A DNA stretch of 64,000 nucleotides from Micromonospora pallida (GTDB taxonomy: Bacteria > Actinomycetota > Actinomycetes > Mycobacteriales > Micromonosporaceae), in assembly GCF_900090325.1 (NCBI RefSeq), contig NZ_FMHW01000002.1, forward strand, positions 2,914,001-2,978,000. The letters are read 5' to 3'. Below, one piece after another: positions 57,876 through 64,000 of this stretch (positions within the stretch are counted from its first letter, which is position 1; each line of letters starts with the position of its first letter). Below the pieces are notes generated by a model. It saw nothing but the letters and a program-made list of their open reading frames with translations, ran no database searches and was not told the DNA's origin. The position numbers and the translations under genes are program-made.

Positions 57876-58889
57876 ATGCGCACCATCGACTGGCGGGATG
57901 GTCGGATCGTAGCGATCGACCAGACCCGACTTCCGCACCACGTCGAGTTCCTGGAGATCGACACGGTCGAGGAGCTGATCGCGGCGATCCGCTCGCTGGC
58001 GATCCGGGGCGCGCCCGCGATCGGCGTCGCCGGGGCCCTCGGGGTGGCGCTCGCCGCCCGCCTGCACCCGGACGACCCGGCCGCGCTGCACGCGGCGACC
58101 GACGCGATCCGGGCGGCCCGGCCGACCGCGGTGAACCTCGCCTGGGGCGTGGACCGGGTCCGGGCCCGGCTGGACGCCGACGGCGCGGAGGCGGCCCTCG
58201 CCGAGGCGCTGACCGTGCTGGAGGAGGACGCCCGCTGCTGCCGGGAACTCAGCGAGCGCGGCGCGCGCTGGCTGGTCGAGACGGTCGGGCCGAAGGTGGC
58301 GGTGCAGACCCACTGCAACGCCGGTGCGTTGGCCACCGTCGAGTGGGGCACCGCGCTCGGCGTGGTGCGCTCCCTCCAGCAGCACGGCGCGCTGGGCCAC
58401 GTGTACGCCTCGGAGACCCGTCCCCTGCTCCAGGGGGCACGGCTGACCGTGTGGGAGCTGGCGCAGATCGGCGCGGCGCACACCCTGGTGGTGGACTCCG
58501 CCGCCGCGTCCGTACTGGCGCAGGGGCTGGTCGACGCGGTCGTGGTGGGCGCGGACCGGATCACCGCCAACGGTGACGTGATCAACAAGGTGGGGACGTA
58601 TCCGCTGGCCCTGGCGGCGGCCCGGGCCGGAGTGCCGATGGTGGTCGCCGCGCCGGAGTCGACCGTGGACCTCGCCACGCCGTCCGGGCGGGACGTCACC
58701 ATCGAGGTCCGCGCCGCCGAGGAGATCACCGCCCTCGGCGCGGCGGCGCTGGCCCCGCAGGGCACCGAGACGCTCAACTACGCCTTCGACATCACCCCGG
58801 CCGACCTGGTCACCGCGATCGTCACCGAGCGCCGGGTCATCCTGCCGGGCGCCGGTGGCCGCCCCGACGACCCGATCGACCGGAGCTGA
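57876..58889 (+). CDS. mtnA: S-methyl-5-thioribose-1-phosphate isomerase
   Basis: A 337-aa enzyme of methionine/methylthioadenosine salvage, converting 5-methylthioribose-1-phosphate to 5-methylthioribulose-1-phosphate. Signatures: LAIRGAPAIGVAGALG (about 41-56), the catalytic Cys in VQTHCNAGALAT (about 147-158), and VGADRITANGDVINKVGTY (Asp about 227). GAGGAGAG lies 3-4 nt ahead of ATG 57876. The next gene encodes a class II aldolase fused to an SDR, suggesting the product is cleaved by an aldolase rather than going through the usual MtnB/MtnC dioxygenase route. Confidence 0.95.
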   Translation: MRTIDWRDGRIVAIDQTRLPHHVEFLEIDTVEELIAAIRSLAIRGAPAIGVAGALGVALAARLHPDDPAALHAATDAIRAARPTAVNLAWGVDRVRARLDADGAEAALAEALTVLEEDARCCRELSERGARWLVETVGPKVAVQTHCNAGALATVEWGTALGVVRSLQQHGALGHVYASETRPLLQGARLTVWELAQIGAAHTLVVDSAAASVLAQGLVDAVVVGADRITANGDVINKVGTYPLALAAARAGVPMVVAAPESTVDLATPSGRDVTIEVRAAEEITALGAAALAPQGTETLNYAFDITPADLVTAIVTERRVILPGAGGRPDDPIDRS

Positions 58890-59023
58890 CCCGCCGGTCC
58901 CACCCACCGACCGGATCCGGTTCCCCCGACGGCCACCGGCCCCGGGGGGCACCGGTCCGTCGGTAGCCCCACCCGACCGGCAGCGGCCGGCCGGTCAGAC
59001 CCGTCCGCGAGGAGTCAACCGCC

Positions 59024-60985
59024 ATGCTCAACCGCTGGTCCGCCGTCGACGCCCCGGACCGGTCCGACCCGGTCGCGCAGCTCGTGTACGCCTCCCGGCT
59101 GCTCGGCGCCGACACCGACCTGGTGCTGCACGGCGGCGGCAACACCTCGGTCAAGACGACGGTCACCGACCTCACCGGGGAGTCGGTGGAGGTGCTGCAC
59201 GTCAAGGGCAGCGGCTCGGACCTGGCCACCATGGGCGCCTCCGGCTTCACCGCGCTGCGGCTGGCCCGGCTGCGGGCGCTGCTGCGCCTGGAGCGGCTGC
59301 GGGACAGCGAGATGATGAACGAGCTGCGCTGCGCCCGCCTCGACGCGACCGCGCCGGACCCGAGCGTCGAGTCGCTGCTGCACGCGCTGCTGCCGCACCC
59401 GGCGGTGCTGCACAGCCACGCCGACGCGCTGCTCACCCTGACCAACCAGCCCGAGGGCCGTCGGCTGGTGGAAGAGGTCTACGGCGACCGGGTGGTCGTC
59501 GTCCCGTACGTGATGCCCGGTTTCGACCTCGCCCGGCTCTGCGCGGAACTCTTCCCGGCGCAGTCCCATCCGGGGACCGTCGGCATGGTCCTGCTCAACC
59601 ACGGCCTGTTCACCTTCGGCGCGGACGCCGAGGAGGCGTACCGCCGGCACATCGAGCTGGTCGGCCTGGCGGAGGAGCGGCTGTCCCGGCCGGCGGCCCG
59701 GGTCGCCGCGCCGGCCGGGCCGGTGTCGGTCGACCGGGTCCGGCTGGCCCGGCTGCGCCAGGAGATCTCCGAGGTCGCCGGGGCCCCGATGGTGCTCAGC
59801 CGGTACGACGACCCGACGGTCCGGGCGTTCCTGGACCGTCCCGACCTGGCGGCAATCGCCACCCGTGGCCCGGTCACCCCGGACCACGTGCTGCGGACCA
59901 AGCGCGTCCCGCTGGTCGGTACCGACGTGGCCGGGTACGCCAAGGAGTACCAGCAGTACGTCGATGAGCACCGGGAGCGGGCCCGCACGACGCTGACCGT
60001 GCTCGACCCCGCCCCCCGGGTGCTCCTCGACCCCGAACTGGGCCTGCTCACCGCCGGCCGGCGGGCGGCCGACGCCCGGATCGCCCAGGACATCTACCGG
60101 CACACCATCGACGTCATCGAGGCGGCCGAGGCGATCGGCGGCTACCAGGCGCTGCCGGCCGGCGACATCTTCGACGTCGAGTACTGGGAACTCGAGCAGG
60201 CGAAGCTGCGGCGCGGCGGCCCGGCGCCGGAGTTCACCGGTGAGGTGGCAGTGGTGACCGGGGCGGCCTCCGGCATCGGTCGGGCCTGCGCCGCCGCCCT
60301 CCAGGCCCGGGGGGCGTGCGTCGTCGCGCTGGACCGGGACCCCTCGGTCACCGAGCCCGGCGGGCTGGCCCGGCTCGGCCTCCAGGTCGACGTGACCGAC
60401 CGGGCGGCGATGGACGCTGCGCTCGACACGGCGGTGGACCACTTCGGCGGGGTGGACATCGTCGTCGCCGCCGCCGGAATCTTCCCGGCCAGCCAGGAGA
60501 TCGCCGGCCTGGACCCGGAGGCGTGGCAACGGACGATGGCGGTGAACGCGGAGTCGGTGGCGCACCTGTTCGCCCGGACCCACCCGCTGCTGGCCCTGGC
60601 TCCCCGGGGCGGTCGGGTCGTGGTGGTCGCCTCGCGCAACGCGGTGGCCCCCGGCCCCGGTGCGGTCTCCTACTCCGCCTCCAAGGCGGCAGTGGTGCAG
60701 GTGGCCCGGGTGGCCGCGTTGGAGTGGGCGTCGGACGGCATCCGGGTCAACGTCGTGCACCCCGACGCGGTCTTCGACACCGGGCTGTGGAGCCCGGAGG
60801 TGCTCGAGGGCCGGGCCCGGCACTACGGGCTGACCGTGGCGGAGTACAAGCGACGGAACCTGCTCGGTACGGAGATCACCAGCGCCCGGGTCGCCGACCT
60901 GACCGCCGCGCTGTGCGGCGACGCGTTCGCCGCCACCACCGGGGCGCAGGTCCCCGTCGACGGCGGCAACGAGCGGGTGATCTGA
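59024..60985 (+). CDS. Bifunctional class II aldolase/short-chain dehydrogenase
   Basis: A 653-aa fusion. The N-terminal aldolase (about 20-330) has LVLHGGGNTSVK (substrate phosphate loop), HVKGSGSDLATM, and metal ligands in HSHADALL and LLNHGLFTFG. The C-terminal SDR (about 400-650) has VVTGAASGIGRACAA, VVAAAGIF, catalytic YSASKAA and PVDGGNE. RhaE-type fusions of this layout cleave sugar-1-phosphates and oxidise the aldehyde. Here, 134 bp after mtnA, the likely substrate is 5-methylthioribulose-1-phosphate or a 5-deoxy analogue, giving DHAP and an aldehyde that the SDR converts. GGAG precedes ATG 59024. Confidence 0.88.
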   Translation: MLNRWSAVDAPDRSDPVAQLVYASRLLGADTDLVLHGGGNTSVKTTVTDLTGESVEVLHVKGSGSDLATMGASGFTALRLARLRALLRLERLRDSEMMNELRCARLDATAPDPSVESLLHALLPHPAVLHSHADALLTLTNQPEGRRLVEEVYGDRVVVVPYVMPGFDLARLCAELFPAQSHPGTVGMVLLNHGLFTFGADAEEAYRRHIELVGLAEERLSRPAARVAAPAGPVSVDRVRLARLRQEISEVAGAPMVLSRYDDPTVRAFLDRPDLAAIATRGPVTPDHVLRTKRVPLVGTDVAGYAKEYQQYVDEHRERARTTLTVLDPAPRVLLDPELGLLTAGRRAADARIAQDIYRHTIDVIEAAEAIGGYQALPAGDIFDVEYWELEQAKLRRGGPAPEFTGEVAVVTGAASGIGRACAAALQARGACVVALDRDPSVTEPGGLARLGLQVDVTDRAAMDAALDTAVDHFGGVDIVVAAAGIFPASQEIAGLDPEAWQRTMAVNAESVAHLFARTHPLLALAPRGGRVVVVASRNAVAPGPGAVSYSASKAAVVQVARVAALEWASDGIRVNVVHPDAVFDTGLWSPEVLEGRARHYGLTVAEYKRRNLLGTEITSARVADLTAALCGDAFAATTGAQVPVDGGNERVI

Positions 60986-61033
60986 CGGCGGGTACCCGGA
61001 GCGGGCCGGCTGGCCGACCCGCTCCGGGGCTGC

Positions 61034-62050
61034 TCACCGCCGTTCGTCGACCACCTCGCGGGGGCCGGGTTCGGCCTTGCGGGTGGCCCGCAGACTGGTC
61101 AGGGTGACCACCACCAGCACACCGATGATCACACCGAGCGAGGCGAGGGTCGGGATCTCCGGCACCCCCGACCAGATGCCGTGCGCCCAGTGCAGACCGA
61201 GCTTGACACCGATGAAGGCGAGGATGACCGCCAGGCCGTAGCTGAGGTGGACCAGCCGGCTGAGCGCGGCGTGCAGCACGAAGTACAGCGCCCGGAGCCC
61301 GAGCAGGGCGAAGGCGTTGGTGGCGAAGACCAGGTACGGGTCCTCGGTGATGCCGTACACCGCCGGCACCGAATCGACGGCGAACACCACGTCGGTGGCG
61401 AGGACGGCGACCACGACCAGGGCCATCGGGGTGAGCGCCCGCCGGCCGTGCTGACGGACGGTCATCCTGGGTCCGTGGTACTCGTCGGTGACCGGCATGA
61501 ACTTACGCAGCAGCCGCACCGACCGCATGGTGGCGATGTCGACCTCCTGCTCGTGGCCGGAGAGCGCGTCACGCAACAGCTTGGCCGCGGTGGCGATCAG
61601 GATGATCGCGAAGAGCAGGAAGGCGAAGTCGAGGGTCTGCAACGCCGCCGCGCCGAGGGCGATGAACACGCCCCGGAGCACCAGCGCCCCCGCGATGCCG
61701 TAGAGCAGCACCCGCTGGGCCAGCGCCGACGGGACGGCGAAGGCGGCCAGCAGGAGCATGAAGACGAAGAGGTTGTCGACCGACAGTGACTTCTCGACCA
61801 GGTAACCGGTGAGGTACTCGACACCCTGTTTGGAGCCGTACTGGGCCCACACCCAGCCGCCGAAGGCCAGCGGCAGGGCGACGTAGAACGCCGACCAGCC
61901 CAGGGCCTCCCGCATCGTCACCTCGTGCGGCCGGCGGGTGACCACGAAGTCGAGCACCAGCAGGACGAGCACACCGACGATGGTGACCGCCCAGAGGGTG
62001 GGCGTGCCGACCGAGGACAAACCGGCAGAAAGGTACATGACATCGCTCAT
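61034..62050 (-). CDS. TerC family membrane protein (candidate manganese exporter)
   Basis: A 338-aa protein with about nine predicted helices. VEKSLSVDNLFVFMLLLAAF (about 86-105) and LATDVVFAVDSVPAVYGIT (about 218-236), with their membrane Asp residues, are the two TerC repeats. Members such as MeeF/YceF export manganese or load it onto secreted enzymes; here a yybP-ykoY riboswitch just upstream supports manganese control. AGGAGG lies 4 nt before the ATG and is partly inside a switchable hairpin. The gene follows the GT9 gene on the same strand but has its own leader. Confidence 0.92.
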   Translation of the reverse strand: MSDVMYLSAGLSSVGTPTLWAVTIVGVLVLLVLDFVVTRRPHEVTMREALGWSAFYVALPLAFGGWVWAQYGSKQGVEYLTGYLVEKSLSVDNLFVFMLLLAAFAVPSALAQRVLLYGIAGALVLRGVFIALGAAALQTLDFAFLLFAIILIATAAKLLRDALSGHEQEVDIATMRSVRLLRKFMPVTDEYHGPRMTVRQHGRRALTPMALVVVAVLATDVVFAVDSVPAVYGITEDPYLVFATNAFALLGLRALYFVLHAALSRLVHLSYGLAVILAFIGVKLGLHWAHGIWSGVPEIPTLASLGVIIGVLVVVTLTSLRATRKAEPGPREVVDERR

Positions 62051-62057
62051 GGAGCCT

Positions 62058-62083
62058 CCTCGAACACCATTCCATGTTCGAGG
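62058..62083 (-). promoter_or_regulatory. Expression-platform hairpin of the terC riboswitch
   Basis: In the RNA sense, CCTCGAACA (62083-62075) pairs perfectly with TGTTCGAGG (62066-62058). The 5' arm is the 3' strand of the aptamer's closing stem, and the 3' arm runs into the AGGAGG ribosome site (62060-62055). Aptamer closure and this hairpin exclude each other. Confidence 0.7.
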
Positions 62084-62173
62084 TCTCCTTCACCCACCGT
62101 CGGTGGGCAACCACCCGGGGTCGCTCCGGGCGACCGTACTGACCGGAATGATTCGTGGGAAGTACTCCCCTCG
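62079..62173 (-). promoter_or_regulatory. yybP-ykoY (manganese) riboswitch upstream of terC
   Basis: The leader shows both conserved loops of this class: GGGGAGTA (62170-62163) and AGACCT (62086-62081). Outer stem: CGAGG (62173-62169) pairs with CCTCG (62083-62079); a strong inner stem is TTGCCCACCGACGGTGGG-like. A -10-like TAACCT (62187-62182) sits just upstream, overlapping the GT9 stop. The class is a known Mn2+ sensor controlling TerC-like exporters. Confidence 0.85.
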
Positions 62174-62189
62174 TGAGGGCAAGGTTAGG

Positions 62190-63224
62190 TCAGCCCGGCG
62201 GGGGCCGCCACACCGGGGACGACTGGCGTGTCGCCGCCCGCACGGCGTCGGTGACCAGCTTCACGCCCAGGTCGGCCAGGCAGGCCGGGCCGGTCGGGTC
62301 GAGCGGGCAGTGCGCCTCCCACCAGCAGGGCTGTTCGGTGATCGCGGTGGCCCGGCGGTGCGGGCACCCCGGCAGCCCCTGGAGGTCGACGCCCCCGCCC
62401 ACTCCGTACCGGCGCGCGTCGGTGGGGCCGAAGAGACCGACCGTCGCCGCGCCCGCCGCAGCGGCGAGTCGGAGGGGCCCGGTGTCCGGCCCGACGACCA
62501 CCCCGCCCCGGCGGGCCACGGCGGCGAACTGCGCGGCAAGGGTGGGCAGGTCGCCCCGGGGCAGCGGCACGCCGGGCGGGTCGTCGCCCGCGCCGACGGC
62601 CAGCACGGGGTGGCCGTCGGCGGCGAGCCGGCCGGCGAGCGTCCGCCAGGAGGCGTCGGGCCATCGCTTCACCGCCATGCCGGCGTCGGTGACCAGCACG
62701 ACCGGTGGGGCCGCCGGTCGGTCGGCGGCGGCGACCAGTCGGCCGACGCTGGTCTCTCCGGCGGCGCGCGCCGCCGCGGGCAGGTGGACCCGGGGCCGCG
62801 CGTCCAGGTCCGCCCGGGTCAGCAGTCCCTCGGCGTGCAGCAGGCGCAGGTAGCGGGCTCCGACCGGCTCGTCCGGCGGCGGCCCCCGCCACAGGTCGGT
62901 GACGCAGCGGGCAGCGGCGGCGAGCAGCAGGTCGGGGATGCCGTCGTACCGGGTGGTGGTGACCGCCAGGTCCGGCCGCCGCGCGGCGAGCGCCTCGACG
63001 ACCGCCGCCCGCTCCGCGCCGGGCCGGCCGTGCCTCGGGGTACGGACCTCGGTCACCGCCGGGTCGACACGGGCCAGTTCGGCGCCGGGCTCGTGGGTGA
63101 GCACGCGCAGGCGGGAGTACGGGTTACGCCGGGCCAGCCCGTGGATCGCCGGCAGCAGCATCAGCAGGTCACCGATCCCGCCGAGCAGGTCGACGACCAG
63201 GATCTCGGCGTACCGGTCAGCCAT
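62190..63224 (-). CDS. Glycosyltransferase family 9 (heptosyltransferase-like)
   Basis: A 344-aa GT-B protein. N-terminal LVVDLLGGIGDLLMLLPAI (about 9-27) and C-terminal VVVGPDTGPLRLAAAAGAAT with LFGPTDARRYG (about 245-275) are the GT9 blocks. Two Cys-rich elements near the end (GCPHRR; WWEAHCPLD) are typical of the family. The ATG at 63224 overlaps the end of the GT4 gene by 8 bp, so the two are co-translated. Likely adds a sugar to a cell-envelope or secondary-metabolite glycan; LPS is not expected in an actinomycete. Confidence 0.87.
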   Translation of the reverse strand: MADRYAEILVVDLLGGIGDLLMLLPAIHGLARRNPYSRLRVLTHEPGAELARVDPAVTEVRTPRHGRPGAERAAVVEALAARRPDLAVTTTRYDGIPDLLLAAAARCVTDLWRGPPPDEPVGARYLRLLHAEGLLTRADLDARPRVHLPAAARAAGETSVGRLVAAADRPAAPPVVLVTDAGMAVKRWPDASWRTLAGRLAADGHPVLAVGAGDDPPGVPLPRGDLPTLAAQFAAVARRGGVVVGPDTGPLRLAAAAGAATVGLFGPTDARRYGVGGGVDLQGLPGCPHRRATAITEQPCWWEAHCPLDPTGPACLADLGVKLVTDAVRAATRQSSPVWRPPPG

Positions 63225-64000
63225 CGGGCCGTCCGAGCAACCGCTGGTAGAGGTCGCGGTGCGCGGTGGCGACCCGGGGCCAGGCGTGGCCGGCGGCGAG
63301 CGTCCGGCCTCGCTCGGCGAGCCGGCGGCGCAGCACCGGGTCGGCCAGCACCCGGCCGACGGTGGCGGCCAGCGCGTCGCTGTCCCGGCGTCGCGGAACC
63401 ACCGCCACCGCCCCGCTACGGTGCAGCTCGTCGCCGCCGTCCTCAGGCGCGGTGACCACGGTCGGTCGGCCGTGGCCCAGCGCGGCGAGCAACGCCCCGC
63501 TCTTCACCGTCACGCCCGCCGTGAAGGGCAGCACCACCACGTCGGCGGCGTGCAGGGCCGCCGAGGCGCGGTCCGGGGGCAGGTACCCGGTGAAGGTGAC
63601 CGCGTCGGCGACGCCGTACCGGTGGGTCAGCGCGGTCAGCTCGTCCCGGAACACGCGGGCCTCCGCCTCCGGCATGGCCTGCGAGGTGAACCCGCCGGCC
63701 ACCAGCAGCCGCAGGTCGGGGTGGGTGCGACGGAGCGCGGGCAGGGCCCCGATCAGGTGACGAATCCCCTTGACGGGGTGGACGAAGCCGAAGAAGACCA
63801 GTAGCGGCGTGCCCGGGGACAGGCCAAGTTCCGCCCGCAGCCGCCGGCCGGCGTCGGCCGCGCCGGGTGAGTCGGTCACGTTCGGGGCCAGCGGGACGTG
63901 CGCCGTGGGCACCCCGCAGCGGCCTCGGACGGCCGCCTCGTGTCCGTCGTTGGTGACCACCACCGTCGCGCTGGCCGGCACCAGTCGACCGGTCTCCCGG
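63217..64000 (-). CDS. Glycosyltransferase family 4 (partial, C-terminal part)
   Basis: At least 255 residues of a GT-B enzyme whose start lies beyond the right edge. LLVFFGFVHPVKGIRHLIGA marks the start of the donor-binding domain, with VTFTGYLPPDRASAALHAAD and the donor-site region GVTVKSGALLAALGHGRPTV (an ExxxxE-like site in GT4, here lacking the first Glu). Its stop overlaps the GT9 start by 8 bp. Probably the first of a glycan-assembly pair. Confidence 0.85.
   Translation of the reverse strand, partial: RETGRLVPASATVVVTNDGHEAAVRGRCGVPTAHVPLAPNVTDSPGAADAGRRLRAELGLSPGTPLLVFFGFVHPVKGIRHLIGALPALRRTHPDLRLLVAGGFTSQAMPEAEARVFRDELTALTHRYGVADAVTFTGYLPPDRASAALHAADVVVLPFTAGVTVKSGALLAALGHGRPTVVTAPEDGGDELHRSGAVAVVPRRRDSDALAATVGRVLADPVLRRRLAERGRTLAAGHAWPRVATAHRDLYQRLLGRPDG

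Noticed and set aside
1..64000. tRNA or rRNA genes
   Set aside because: No stretch with a T-loop motif plus cloverleaf spacing or rRNA-like conserved segment was recognised by eye; a tRNAscan run would settle it.

Overview
The window is very GC-rich, uses GTG starts freely and is full of 4-bp ATGA/GTGA gene overlaps. Together with an Mce operon, an IniBAC-like dynamin cluster, SigD/RsdA-type regulators, LAL-type LuxR and NarL-type two-component proteins, this points to an actinomycete chromosome. Micromonosporaceae (Micromonospora-like) is the best guess. No rRNA, tRNA, CRISPR array, prophage or PKS/NRPS cluster was seen.

Layout. 1-4990 (minus): an Mce lipid-import operon (ATPase, two YrbE permeases, MceA, MceB, start of MceC). 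It is divergent from 5151-6682, a SigD-like ECF sigma factor with its membrane anti-sigma factor. 6735-15173: a LuxR-type AAA regulator and an Hsp70-like protein on the minus strand face iniB, iniA and iniC on the plus strand, an envelope-stress dynamin cluster related to the mycobacterial isoniazid-inducible genes. 15200-22229: a DUF2975/XRE pair with a palindromic leaderless promoter, a DUF817 membrane protein, a histidine kinase/response regulator pair and a MacB-like ABC exporter. 22322-25064 (minus): a decayed glycogen-debranching-type gene, an SCP2-like gene, a 19-bp hairpin, a 16-bp x 8 tandem array and a secreted lysozyme-like protein. 25936-31298: LtrA, a sugar ABC importer lacking its own ATPase, and a LysE exporter. 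31424-37944: GNAT, methyltransferase, degenerate ApbE, SDR, Ser/Thr kinase, Ohr/OsmC and a second lysozyme-like protein.

38024-42907 is a signalling block: CheY/Rcp1-type receiver, three STAS proteins, a PAS/GAF/PP2C phosphatase and a CarH-like B12-binding protein translationally coupled to it. This looks like a cobalamin- or light-responsive partner switch. 43452-50984 holds a DUF2267 fusion protein, a frameshifted spermidine-synthase-like gene, AI-2E transporter, NDH-2, MFS and SDR genes. 51414-57750: GT2, smpB, an accessory-looking cassette with a membrane-anchored sigma factor, and a molybdopterin oxidoreductase/FAD reductase/zinc-ribbon operon. 57876-60985: mtnA followed by a class II aldolase-SDR fusion, suggesting a methylthioribose (DHAP-shunt-type) salvage pathway. 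61034-64000 (minus): TerC under a yybP-ykoY manganese riboswitch, then two glycosyltransferases.

Two signals recur across the window. Many genes have a TAnnnT-like hexamer exactly 6 nt before the start codon with no Shine-Dalgarno, which is a leaderless-mRNA signature. Several genes have imperfect tandem copies of their own 3' end, stop codon included, just downstream.
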